64,000 nt of DNA from Microscilla marina ATCC 23134 (GTDB lineage: Bacteria; Bacteroidota; Bacteroidia; Cytophagales; Microscillaceae): positions 62,001-126,000 of the forward strand of contig NZ_AAWS01000014.1 in assembly GCF_000169175.1 (NCBI RefSeq), given 5' to 3'. Shown piece by piece: positions 18,568 through 26,627 of this stretch (the first letter of the stretch is position 1; the number at the start of each line of letters is the position of its first letter). The notes beneath the pieces are model-generated. The model had not been told where the DNA came from, did no database searches, and worked only from the letters and a program-made list of their open reading frames with translations. The position numbers and the translations under genes were made by a program.

Positions 18568-20685
18568 ATGCTCTCGTTAAGAAATGTCATAGGAATATTT
18601 ATATATGTAAATATTGTCAGTTGGTTGTTATTGCTGGTAATATACTTACTATCATCTTTTGGGCTTACTCCAGTGCCTTTTTTTGGGGTAGGGTCAGACT
18701 TTTACCTCAAAGGTCTTCTCCTAAACTTATTTATTCTTAGTGTATTTTTTTACTACAACTCCAGGCTCGAAAAGCTCAAAGAAATAGATTTTATCGAGTT
18801 GCTCACCAGTTTGTTTATTACTGGCTTGGTTACCAACACTATAGCTTTGATAGTATACGCGGCAATGGAGCTGAGCAGCAACTACCTGGAAGCCCACCAC
18901 CAAGAGCGCTGGCTCAATTTGCTGTACCATATCAATATAGGCTTACTGGTGATTTTTCTGAGCAAGGCTTTTTTTTACTGGAAAAAGCTCATTATGCACC
19001 AAAAAACCCAGCGTTTGCAACGCCTTTGGACTGTGTATGAGTATTTGTTGCTGATTAGTCTGTTGTTTAACTTTTTTGAGCTTGACTTCAATCAACCCTT
19101 GTTTTTACTGGTGTTGGGTGGTTTAATCTTACTTGCGCTCAACCTATCATTTAACTTTAAATGGGTGGTATACCTCAATGCCAAAGAGAAATGGCAGAGT
19201 ATACTACTGCTGTCTTTCATTACCTTATTTGCTATTTTCTTTTTCCAAACGGTGATCAGGCACTCCAATCATCCTTACCTTACTACCAACCTGAACCATA
19301 GTGTATACATCATTGCCATTTTTGCCTTTGTTATTTTTTACACTATTTTTTCTATGTTAGTAATGGTCTTTAACCTGCCCACTACTTCGGTATTTGAAAA
19401 AAAACTGGAAGAAATTATCAGTTTTCAGAAACTGTCACAGTCACTACAGGCAGGTGAACAAGAAGCGCAGGTATACGAGATTTTGCTGGATAGTGCGGTC
19501 AATACTGCTTCAGCAGATGCTGCCTGGTTAGAAATTACCAATGAAAACAACGAACAGGTGGCTTTTTTGCACAAAGGAGTAGACAAAGAAGAGATAAGCA
19601 AGCTCAAGCGGATCATCAAACGCCATAACACCCGTCGAATAATTGATGCCACCTTTGCCCGCAATCAAGAGCATGATCCTTTGATGGAAGACCTCAACGA
19701 GCATGGTTTTAAATCGATGCTTACGCAAAAATTGGTGGCGCACGATCACCAATTGGGAAACCTGACCTTGCTGAAAAATGTGAAAGATGGCTTTGACGAT
19801 GACAAAAAAGTGTTGATTAAGACTTTTGTGCGTCAGGCAAGCATTTCTATTGAAAACTTCCGGCTACTTGCCAAAACCATTGAAGCAGAACGGTACAAAG
19901 AAGAAATAAAAATTGCGCGCACGGTGCAAAAAAGCCTTTTGCCGCTACCCGAAGAGTTAACGGTGAGCAAAAAAATGGAAATTGCGGCATTTTCGGACTC
20001 AGCACAAGATGTTGGTGGCGATTATTATGACATTTACCCCATTGACAACAACCGGGTAATGGTGATTGTGGGCGATGTGTCGGGCAAGGGCACCAACGCG
20101 GCATTTAATATGGCGCAAATGAAAGGAGTGTTTCATAGCCTGGCTCAGTTTGGTTTACGCACCGAGCGTTTTTTGTACTACGCCAACAATGCTTTGACTA
20201 ATTGTTTAGACCGGGCTTCTTTTATTACAGTAACCATTTTGTTGATAGATGACAGTGCCCAAAAAATAGAGTTTGCCCGTGCCGGACACTGCCCTACGTT
20301 GTATTATCATCACCAAACCAAAGAGGTAAAGTACTATCAGGGCAAAGGAATGGGGTTGGGTATTTTGCGTAATAAGTTGTTTTCTGACCACATCGAGATG
20401 CAAACCCTTAACTATGAAGAGGGCGATATGTTGTTGTTATATACCGATGGAATAATAGAGGCAATGAACAAAGAAAAAGAAGAGTATGGTTATGAACGGC
20501 TACAAGACTTAGTGCTTGCCAATGCCCATTTGTCACCTGATGAGATCAACGATAAAATTATTACTGACCTGAATCACTTTAGCCGTGGCATGCCTGTACA
20601 TGATGATCATACAGCTTTATTGATCAAGTTTAATGAAGGTCAGGCAGATGCCCAAACAGATAACAGTGACCCTACACAAGGTTAA
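18568..20685 (+). CDS. Membrane SpoIIE-family protein phosphatase with GAF domain
   Basis: A 705-residue protein. Residues 1-280 contain about eight hydrophobic helices (7TM-like sensor). Residues about 300-430 look like a GAF domain, followed by a helical linker. Residues about 455-690 are a PPM/SpoIIE phosphatase: TVQKSLLP, DVGGDYYD with the metal-binding Asp, VGDVSGKGTNAA and YTDGIIEA. The enzyme dephosphorylates Ser/Thr, usually on an anti-sigma antagonist of the STAS type, so it would turn a membrane signal into a partner switch. No anti-sigma kinase gene is adjacent. A terminator follows at 20725. Confidence 0.9.
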   Translation: MLSLRNVIGIFIYVNIVSWLLLLVIYLLSSFGLTPVPFFGVGSDFYLKGLLLNLFILSVFFYYNSRLEKLKEIDFIELLTSLFITGLVTNTIALIVYAAMELSSNYLEAHHQERWLNLLYHINIGLLVIFLSKAFFYWKKLIMHQKTQRLQRLWTVYEYLLLISLLFNFFELDFNQPLFLLVLGGLILLALNLSFNFKWVVYLNAKEKWQSILLLSFITLFAIFFFQTVIRHSNHPYLTTNLNHSVYIIAIFAFVIFYTIFSMLVMVFNLPTTSVFEKKLEEIISFQKLSQSLQAGEQEAQVYEILLDSAVNTASADAAWLEITNENNEQVAFLHKGVDKEEISKLKRIIKRHNTRRIIDATFARNQEHDPLMEDLNEHGFKSMLTQKLVAHDHQLGNLTLLKNVKDGFDDDKKVLIKTFVRQASISIENFRLLAKTIEAERYKEEIKIARTVQKSLLPLPEELTVSKKMEIAAFSDSAQDVGGDYYDIYPIDNNRVMVIVGDVSGKGTNAAFNMAQMKGVFHSLAQFGLRTERFLYYANNALTNCLDRASFITVTILLIDDSAQKIEFARAGHCPTLYYHHQTKEVKYYQGKGMGLGILRNKLFSDHIEMQTLNYEEGDMLLLYTDGIIEAMNKEKEEYGYERLQDLVLANAHLSPDEINDKIITDLNHFSRGMPVHDDHTALLIKFNEGQADAQTDNSDPTQG

Positions 20686-20724
20686 CCAAATGAATAGAGC
20701 AAAAAGACTGGGTGTGCAGCACGC

Positions 20725-20765
20725 AAAAAGCAGGTGAAACAATCAAAGTATCACCTGCTTTTTCT
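20725..20765. terminator. Terminator between convergent genes
   Basis: AAAAAGCAGGTGA (20725-20737) and TCACCTGCTTTTT (20751-20763) form a perfect 13-bp stem with T-runs on both strands. It can serve the phosphatase gene and the leftward 20911 gene. Confidence 0.85.
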
Positions 20766-20910
20766 TTTATCAAAGGTTTGTTTAAACCAATACCCCACCG
20801 GAGTTTTATATAAAACTAACCATTGATAATCAGTAATTTAAATAGCTAACATCCAAACTTGTGAGTTGCTGGTAGAGTGTACCTGGCTTCAAGTCCCCGG
20901 AACTCTGCCA

Positions 20911-21699
20911 TTATATCAAAATCTCTTGATTTTCGAGGGTTTCGGTGACCGTAGTGACTTTGTGGGCAGCTTCTTTTGACACATTTTGTGAGTAAGCCAG
21001 TATCTCGTGGCTAGAGCCTCGCCAAAATTCTACACTTATTTTTGCATTGGGCTGAACCTCCACTATATTTTCTGACAAACTTTTCGTGTCTTTACAAATC
21101 ACATAAGTAGTTTGTGAGGAATGGTTACTTTTAAAAAATACCTCAAAGTGATTGGCATTGTGTCGTGCTTGAGCTTCTTCTGCTCTTTTTTCGGCGTAAG
21201 CCTCAGTAGTTTCTTTGTTGGCTTGGCTACGGCTGGCGTCTACATCGTCGTAAAAAGTAAGCAGTTGCTGATACTTTTCATTTCCTGCGGTACCGTCAAA
21301 CACCAGGTTTCCTTCATTTATCCAGGTAGTTTCTTCGTTGGTGGTTGCTCCTATTTTAATAGTGAGTGGAGTTTGGGCGGGTGCTAAGTCGCACAATGCC
21401 TGAAGAAACTTACCCGTAAAACTTCCATTGGGGTCAGTTTCTTTAGGGTTTGCCAATAACCATAGATTAACCGAACCTCCCAGTTTCTCCATCTGGAAAG
21501 TATGAGAAGCCAGTTCTTTTTCGTCTGAGTTTAAGGTAATGATAAAAGAGGTTTGAGTAAGTTCGAGGCTGTTCTCTTGTACATAAGTAGCCGCTGCACT
21601 TGCCAGCTCTATAGTGGTACCATCGGTAAAGGTGGCGCCTCCCGGCGAAAATTCAGGAGCACCCTCAGGTTTCCATAAAATAAAATTGAGTGGTTTCAT
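20911..21699 (-). CDS. Unrecognised protein, 262 residues
   Basis: I do not recognise this protein. It has no signal peptide or membrane segment and is acidic. Two beta-rich segments (residues 1-135 and 190-262) are separated by a helical, charged linker near 150-185 (ANKETTEAYAEKRAEEAQAR). The beta segments contain repeated hydrophobic strands such as SFIITLNSD and VNLWLLA. It is monocistronic, facing the phosphatase across a shared terminator and diverging from the FAD oxidoreductase. A cytoplasmic binding or structural role is possible, with nothing to choose between them. Confidence 0.6.
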   Translation of the reverse strand: MKPLNFILWKPEGAPEFSPGGATFTDGTTIELASAAATYVQENSLELTQTSFIITLNSDEKELASHTFQMEKLGGSVNLWLLANPKETDPNGSFTGKFLQALCDLAPAQTPLTIKIGATTNEETTWINEGNLVFDGTAGNEKYQQLLTFYDDVDASRSQANKETTEAYAEKRAEEAQARHNANHFEVFFKSNHSSQTTYVICKDTKSLSENIVEVQPNAKISVEFWRGSSHEILAYSQNVSKEAAHKVTTVTETLENQEILI

Positions 21700-21832
21700 A
21701 ATTAATTGAGAAGGTTTAAATAAACTTTGCTTGTTTATGGCAGGTTTTGACTAAAAGTTAACAGCAGCAACCTAAAAAAGAGCAAAAGGTATTGATTGAT
21801 GCCTTATTGAAAATGTCTATTTTGCAATAATT

Positions 21833-23176
21833 ATGACACAGCCATCTCAATTGACCATTTTAGGGGGAGGACCTGCCGGGCTGGCAGTGGGGTTTTATGC
21901 CCAAAAACAATCTTTAGATTTTACTTTATACGAAGCAAGCCATCAGACAGGGGGTAACTGTATTACTTTGAGTCACGGAGGGTTTCGGTTTGATTCGGGG
22001 GCGCACCGGTTTCACGCCAAAGACCCTGAGACTACCCAAGACCTACTAGAACTCATGGGAGAACGCATGCCTCAAATTCATGCTCCCAGCCAGATTTACA
22101 GCCAACAAAAGCTGGTTGACTTTCCGCTCACCCCGCTTAACCTGGTACATAACCTGGGAGTAAAAGAATTGGCCAAAGCAAGTTGGCAGTTTATCAAAAG
22201 CAAATTACAGGCTTTGCCAAAAACTGCTGGGGTAAGCTTTGAAGAGTTAGCAGTGCAGACTTATGGTAAAACAATTGCCCAGCGGTTTTTGCTCAACTAC
22301 AGCGAAAAACTATGGGGGCTGCCCCCGGCACAACTTTCGCCCGAAGTGGCAGGCAAAAGGTTGTCTGGATTGAATTTACGTACTTTTATCAAAGAAGCAT
22401 TGCAAGGCAATAAAGCCAAAACCGAGCACATAGATGGCAGTTTTTATTACCCGGTGTCGGGGATAGGAGAAATATTTGAACGAATGGAGGTGGCTTGCGG
22501 AAAGAAGCATGTACACAAAAACTCGCCCATTACCCGGATTTATCATCATAACGGGCGCATTACAGCTATAGAAGTCAATCATCAGGAAAAAATAACGATT
22601 CATTCCGGGGCACAAGTAGTGAGCACCTTGCCCTTAAATATCTTTTTGCAAATACTTGAGCCCAAAGCGTCCACAGAAATATTGGCTTTGACCCGCGCTA
22701 TTCGGTTTCAGCACTTGATGCTGGTAGGAATATTTTTGAACAAACCTTTGGTTACACCCAATGCAAGCCTTTATTTTCCTGACAATGACCTGGTTTTTAC
22801 CAGAGTAGTAGAACCCCGCAACCGAAGCATAGCCATGGCTCCGGCAGGCAAAACCTCTTTGATTGCCGAAATACCTTACAACGAAAGTAGCCCTTTGGGG
22901 CAGTGGAGTAAAGAAGACTTCGTTGCCAAAACTTGCCGTGGTTTGGTGAGTACAGGTTTGATTACTGCCGCCGATATCATAGATACTACTACTTATGCGA
23001 TCAAGTATGCTTACCCAGTATTGGCATTGGATTACCCTCAAAAAATAGCTAAAATCAATGCCTACCTTCAACACTTCACCAATCTGCATTTATCGGGGCG
23101 AGGGGGTAAGTTTGTATATGGGCACATTCATGATATGATGCGTTACGGCAAAGACATTGTGCAGCAAATGAGTTAG
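21833..23176 (+). CDS. FAD-dependent amine oxidase/protoporphyrinogen-oxidase-like protein
   Basis: A 447-residue flavoprotein. The N-terminus LTILGGGPAGLAVGFYA is the dinucleotide-binding GxGxxG motif, with the Glu of YEAS at the end of the second strand. GGFRFDSGAHRFH follows, the second flavin contact region of this superfamily. The C-terminal SGRGGKFVYGHIHDMM closes the FAD site. The pattern fits the family joining protoporphyrinogen oxidase and UDP-galactopyranose mutase-like proteins; the reaction cannot be fixed, and no haem or sugar-nucleotide genes are adjacent. The gene ends 520 bases before the tail cluster and is probably unrelated to it. Confidence 0.8.
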   Translation: MTQPSQLTILGGGPAGLAVGFYAQKQSLDFTLYEASHQTGGNCITLSHGGFRFDSGAHRFHAKDPETTQDLLELMGERMPQIHAPSQIYSQQKLVDFPLTPLNLVHNLGVKELAKASWQFIKSKLQALPKTAGVSFEELAVQTYGKTIAQRFLLNYSEKLWGLPPAQLSPEVAGKRLSGLNLRTFIKEALQGNKAKTEHIDGSFYYPVSGIGEIFERMEVACGKKHVHKNSPITRIYHHNGRITAIEVNHQEKITIHSGAQVVSTLPLNIFLQILEPKASTEILALTRAIRFQHLMLVGIFLNKPLVTPNASLYFPDNDLVFTRVVEPRNRSIAMAPAGKTSLIAEIPYNESSPLGQWSKEDFVAKTCRGLVSTGLITAADIIDTTTYAIKYAYPVLALDYPQKIAKINAYLQHFTNLHLSGRGGKFVYGHIHDMMRYGKDIVQQMS

Positions 23177-23346
23177 CCTGCCCCCCTGAGTGTATTGCCA
23201 GCAACCCTACCCATCAAAAGTAGCTACTTGTAATGTTAACAAGTGTTGACTCACTGATTACCATTCTGTTTTTATAATCATACTATTTAAAATTACAAAA
23301 TATTATGGGTGTTTAGAGCCTTTTAAGGGGTGTTTTATGTTTTTTT

Positions 23347-23404
23347 TGATAAAAAATACAAAATACCTATCCGTTGGATTTTACCACTAGAGTATATAAT
23401 AACA
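23347..23404 (+). promoter_or_regulatory. Promoter-like module A of the tail cluster
   Basis: TGATAAAAAA (23347-23356), TATCCGTTG (23368-23376) and AGTATATAATAACA (23391-23404). The last 14 bases recur exactly at 35842-35855, where TATCCATCG and TGATAAAAAA also precede it in the same order. This is not the common Bacteroidota TAnnTTTG promoter, so a dedicated sigma factor or activator may be involved. Transcription from here is inferred. Confidence 0.5.
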
Positions 23405-23463
23405 GACGCTTAAAAAAAGTATTCAATACAAATAAATCACATTGAAAGCTTTACCTGTATATC

Positions 23464-23492
23464 GTGATAATTGTCAATGTTTTGACAGTCAC
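23464..23492. promoter_or_regulatory. Nested palindrome in the tail-cluster leader
   Basis: GTGA ... TGTCAA-TGTT-TTGACA ... TCAC: inner arms at 23472-23477 and 23482-23487, outer GTGA/TCAC at 23464-23467 and 23489-23492. It could be a protein-binding site or an RNA hairpin in the leader. Confidence 0.4.
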
Positions 23493-23640
23493 GGATTGCT
23501 ACTTGTATAAGGCATAGATGATTTAATATGACTTAAGTTGTTGTTTTGATCGTTTTGTTTCTCTTGTGAGTGTAATTGTTAAAGGTGGGTGGTGGAGTAG
23601 CGTGTATAAAATTTTGTTTTTTTAGTTAAAAATCACATAG

Positions 23641-23666
23641 GTGATCTTATTTATGAAAGATCACTA
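23641..23666. promoter_or_regulatory. GTGATCTT/AAGATCAC inverted repeat, part of a flanking 20-bp direct repeat
   Basis: GTGATCTT (23641-23648) and AAGATCAC (23657-23664) are perfect 8-base arms. The overlapping 20-mer TTATTTATGAAAGATCACTA (23647-23666) recurs exactly at 36889-36908, on the far side of the tail cluster. It ends 31 bases before the first tail gene, a position suited to an operator or a leader hairpin masking the start. Confidence 0.55.
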
Positions 23667-23697
23667 AGTACTTTTAATTAGTTTAATCAGCATCATT

Positions 23698-24183
23698 ATG
23701 AAAGGGCAACTATTTCTTCACATTGCATCACTTTTAACTACAAAAGTGCCCGAATTGCAACAAATAGACGTAGATCGTGGGCAATTAGATCAGGCTGATT
23801 TGACAGGATTGAGTTTTCCGTTGGCGCTCATTGGCTTTGGAGAAACCAATTACCAGGACGAAGGACAAGGTTTACAATATGGCGAAAGCATTGTAGACAT
23901 ACATGTGGTACAGCAGCACGCCGATCTGAACACAACAACACCTGCCCAGGCAACCATTGCCACTCTTTTAGATTTTCCCAACAAAGTGTATCTGGCACTG
24001 CAAGATGCAGGCTCCAGTAGTTTTTTCAACTTTACTCGCTTGAGAGAGCAAGCCAATCAGGTACGTGATGGTTTGATGATAGACGTATTACAGTTTGTAA
24101 CTACGATCAATGACGATACCAAGCGCGTAGAAAATGAACTTGGGCGTACCGAAGTACCAGAGGCTACCACCCAAATAAATTAA
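23698..24183 (+). CDS. Probable tail terminator/completion protein
   Basis: A 161-residue soluble protein and the first gene of the tail operon. I do not see a diagnostic motif. The size, the place just before the sheath gene, and the mixed fold with a hydrophobic start (FLHIASLLTTKVPEL) and a central strand (ESIVDIHVV) fit proteins that cap the tail tube and sheath in contractile phages and related particles. In a capsid-less particle this cap closes the upper end. The call rests mainly on gene order. Confidence 0.5.
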   Translation: MKGQLFLHIASLLTTKVPELQQIDVDRGQLDQADLTGLSFPLALIGFGETNYQDEGQGLQYGESIVDIHVVQQHADLNTTTPAQATIATLLDFPNKVYLALQDAGSSSFFNFTRLREQANQVRDGLMIDVLQFVTTINDDTKRVENELGRTEVPEATTQIN

Positions 24184-24213
24184 ATGGATTTAGATTAATA
24201 ATACTCTTACATT

Positions 24214-25515
24214 ATGCAAAGACCTAGTTTAATTGTTAAAAAAGAAGTAACCACCATTGGTGCTGCTGCTTTGCAGGATGGCACTAGTTTGCTGGTGGTT
24301 TCTGCCCCAGCTGCTTATGCCGCCCTGGTGAATGAAAACGAATTTGTATCGCTTAAAGGGGCAGAAGCCGCAGGCATTACTGCTGCCAACGATATTGCCC
24401 AGAAAGCCCTTGTGTGGGAGCATGTCAAAGATTTCTTTGCTTTGGCAAGCGGTACCCCTCTTCATGTGTTGTTAGTACCACAAACTGCTACAGGTGCCGA
24501 CTCCACGTTCAAGGACTTGTTTGATGGCATTGCTGGTTTGGCAACACACTATGGAGCACTTAAGACTTACCTACAAACACAAGGAGGTGATATTAAGTTG
24601 GTTGGGGTGGCAGTGAATCCAGCAGATGGTGTGAGTGAAGCTGATACTACAAGCATTAGTGCCGATTTGGAGGCTGCCATTACGCATGCGCATACGTTTG
24701 CCAATGGGGAATTTGAAGAGCACCGCCCAGTGGAGATTATTTTAGAAAACCGAAAGTTTACCGGAACCGCTACTGCTGCGACCGATTTGCGTGCCAAAAA
24801 TGCAGGCAATGTAATGGTGGTGAGTAGCCGGGACAAAAACCGCCGACTGGCACTGGAAAAAGATGTGGATGAGAACCCACTGATTCCAAGCGCAGTACAT
24901 TATGCTGCAGTAGGGCTTGCCTTGGGCAAAGCGGCCAGCATTCAGGTAAACCAAAATATTGGGCGTTTGACGGTTCCTCCTTTGTTTCAAACCAAAGATA
25001 ACTTGCCAGTAGAAGAGGTGGAGTTTTCGGGAGCACAAAGTTTGAATGCGTTTGATAAAGCATCATTGGATATGTTGCATAACAAAGGGTACACTTTTAT
25101 AGATCGTTATGCGGGCTATGCAGGCTTTTACTTTGTAAACGATAATACCTGCGAAGATGCTACCAAAAGCAATAGCCGTTTGTCGTTGAACCGGGTAGCA
25201 AACAAGGCTGCTCGCATTACCCGTGCCACTTTCCTTAATTTTTTGAAAGCCACCATTCAAGTAGATGGTAATACTGGGCAACTTTTGGCTTCAGTAGTAG
25301 AGCGTTTCAAAGATGTGATTACTCGTGCCATTACTGAGGAAATGCTACAGCATCCTGATCCTGCACGTTTGCCCGAAATATCAAGCGTAGAAATCAATAT
25401 TGACCCTACCCAAAATGTACTATCTACCAAAAAGGTAGTCATTAATCAGTCTATTGTTCCTACTGGAAGTGTAGACGTAATCGAAACCATTATTTCATTG
25501 GATAACCCTAGTTAA
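24214..25515 (+). CDS. Contractile tail sheath protein (DUF2586-like)
   Basis: A 433-residue protein in the position of the sheath, directly before the tube gene. The N-terminal 110 residues alternate small hydrophobic and acidic segments. The C-terminal half carries a sheath-like pattern: DMLHNKGYTFIDRYAGYAGFYFVNDNT, then LSLNRVANKAARITRATFLNFL, and a last domain ending VVINQSIVPTGSVDVIETI. In contractile particles the sheath subunits form helical rings around the tube and shorten on firing, using extended terminal arms to mesh neighbours. The resemblance to the Bacteroidota DUF2586 group is from memory. Confidence 0.8.
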   Translation: MQRPSLIVKKEVTTIGAAALQDGTSLLVVSAPAAYAALVNENEFVSLKGAEAAGITAANDIAQKALVWEHVKDFFALASGTPLHVLLVPQTATGADSTFKDLFDGIAGLATHYGALKTYLQTQGGDIKLVGVAVNPADGVSEADTTSISADLEAAITHAHTFANGEFEEHRPVEIILENRKFTGTATAATDLRAKNAGNVMVVSSRDKNRRLALEKDVDENPLIPSAVHYAAVGLALGKAASIQVNQNIGRLTVPPLFQTKDNLPVEEVEFSGAQSLNAFDKASLDMLHNKGYTFIDRYAGYAGFYFVNDNTCEDATKSNSRLSLNRVANKAARITRATFLNFLKATIQVDGNTGQLLASVVERFKDVITRAITEEMLQHPDPARLPEISSVEINIDPTQNVLSTKKVVINQSIVPTGSVDVIETIISLDNPS

Positions 25516-25523
25516 TTAAAGCC

Positions 25524-25943
25524 ATGGCAGAATATAATGTAAATAGAATAGAAGTAAGTATGTTTGGTGAAAGTCCTTTTTATGGCATACGTGAGATGAG
25601 CTATGACATGGAAATGGAAAAAAATCATTTGCATGTTGTAGGGCAGGCACACCCTTATTCTACTCAGTACAGCAATAAGAAGTTTACTGGGAAAGTCACA
25701 GTTATACATTCTGAGTTTGTAAATAAGATTCAGGAAAAAGTGCCTAAAGGGCTTTCGGTGCTTGATCTGAAACCGTTTGACATAAGTATTGTATATATGC
25801 CAGATCATACTGGCATACAGACAACAGATAAGTGGATTGGGGTAGAAGTTACCAAAACTGCGAAGAAGTTTGCGGCTGGTGATGGAGTAGAGGCCATAGA
25901 GATGGAGGTAATAATGTTAAATGTGATAGAACACGTCAAATAA
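25524..25943 (+). CDS. Tail tube protein
   Basis: A 139-residue beta-rich protein eight bases after the sheath gene. Its size and place match gp19/FII-type tube proteins, which form stacked hexameric rings inside the sheath. Strands such as RIEVSMFGES, HLHVVGQAHPYS and FTGKVTVIHSEF, and the closing AIEMEVIMLNVIEH, fit the tube beta-barrel. A strong terminator hairpin follows within eight bases, so sheath and tube mRNA should exceed downstream mRNA, matching the high copy need of both proteins. Confidence 0.75.
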   Translation: MAEYNVNRIEVSMFGESPFYGIREMSYDMEMEKNHLHVVGQAHPYSTQYSNKKFTGKVTVIHSEFVNKIQEKVPKGLSVLDLKPFDISIVYMPDHTGIQTTDKWIGVEVTKTAKKFAAGDGVEAIEMEVIMLNVIEHVK

Positions 25944-25950
25944 GAGTAAA

Positions 25951-25981
25951 AAAGGATCACAGTCGCTGACTGTGATCTTTT
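25951..25981 (+). terminator. Intra-operon attenuating terminator after the tube gene
   Basis: GATCACAGTC (25955-25964), loop GCT, GACTGTGATC (25968-25977), then TTTT. The perfect 10-bp stem extends by A:T pairs. It lies in the middle of a same-strand operon, so partial termination is the likely role. Confidence 0.8.
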
Positions 25982-26081
25982 AATAAAACTATCTTCAATA
26001 ACCATAGATGGTGCGCACTTACATTAATGTACAAGGTGAGTTGGTCATCGGTTATAATTATACATTTTTAAATTTTGAGAC

Positions 26082-26468
26082 ATGACGAAAAATAAAGTAA
26101 CTCAAGAAGAGATAAACTTGAACAATGTAGTAGATGTAAATGATGAAGTTTATTTTGAATTGGAAGATAAGTATGGGCGCATTACCTCTATTATAGTAAA
26201 CGACCCCGAAACCGGGATGCAATCCGGGGAGTTTTTGTTTAAATCGCCTACCAACTTTGTGATAAAAATGGCGAACCAGGCCATTATCAAAGACGAAGAC
26301 ATAGGAAAGTACAACGACGTGATCATCAATAACTGTTCTTTAAATGGCTTAGATTTGATCAAAGAAAACGAAGACGTGCGCCGGGCCATTCACGACAAGG
26401 TAAAAATGATCATTACCCCATTGGAGGCTACTATGGGAAAGCGCAGGCAACGGCCAAAAGACTCGTAG
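26082..26468 (+). CDS. Tail assembly chaperone, zero-frame product (gpG-like)
   Basis: A 128-residue product between the tube and tape measure genes, the classical place of the assembly chaperone (lambda G, P2 E). It is acidic in its first half and has no membrane segment. Near the end, codons ATG-GGA-AAG form the slippery heptamer GGGAAAG, after which the zero frame soon stops (PKDS). The short form should bind the tape measure protein during tail assembly. The family has low sequence conservation, so the call rests on order, size and the frameshift site. Confidence 0.75.
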   Translation: MTKNKVTQEEINLNNVVDVNDEVYFELEDKYGRITSIIVNDPETGMQSGEFLFKSPTNFVIKMANQAIIKDEDIGKYNDVIINNCSLNGLDLIKENEDVRRAIHDKVKMIITPLEATMGKRRQRPKDS

Positions 26469-26617
26469 GTAGCAACCCTTACCTTCAGGCTTCTGCCATT
26501 ATTATGCGCATCTTTCGGGGTGCGTATAAACAAACCGATTTAGACGCACTCGAAGACCATGATTTTTGGGTTTTATACGAACAAGCCGTTTGGATTTTAG
26601 AGCAAGAGAATAAGTAA
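26082..26617 (+). CDS. Chaperone -1 frameshift fusion product (gpGT-like), 178 residues
   Basis: At 26435-26441 the mRNA reads G GGA AAG in the zero frame, the same heptamer lambda uses for G-T. A -1 slip after AAG continues at GCG (26441) and adds 58 codons to the stop at 26615-26617, 11 bases before the tape measure start. Without the slip, this 58-codon frame has no good start of its own except an internal ATG near its middle. The extension is rich in aromatic and acidic residues, ending YEQAVWILEQENK. In phages the long form recruits tube subunits to the tape measure and is absent from the finished tail. Confidence 0.72.
26435..26441 (+). promoter_or_regulatory. GGGAAAG -1 ribosomal slippery site
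   Basis: The heptamer obeys the X-XXY-YYZ rule in register with the zero frame (G GGA AAG). It stands 25 bases before the zero-frame stop and opens directly onto the 58-codon extension. Confidence 0.75.
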
Positions 26618-26627
26618 AGCTTTTTTT

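Larger units (their letters stand above)
23177..23697. other. Long leader/regulatory region before the tail cluster
   Basis: About 520 bases with no gene. It contains a promoter-like module shared with a second site after the operon (23347-23404), a nested palindrome (23464-23492), and an inverted repeat ending 34 bases before the first tail gene (23641-23664). The arrangement predicts a leader of roughly 290 bases. Confidence 0.55.

Noticed and set aside
23482-23511. TTGACA-N18-TATAAG, a sigma-70-like promoter in the tail leader
   Set aside because: Bacteroidota primary sigma factors do not use this consensus, and TTGACA is part of a palindrome. Not listed as a promoter.
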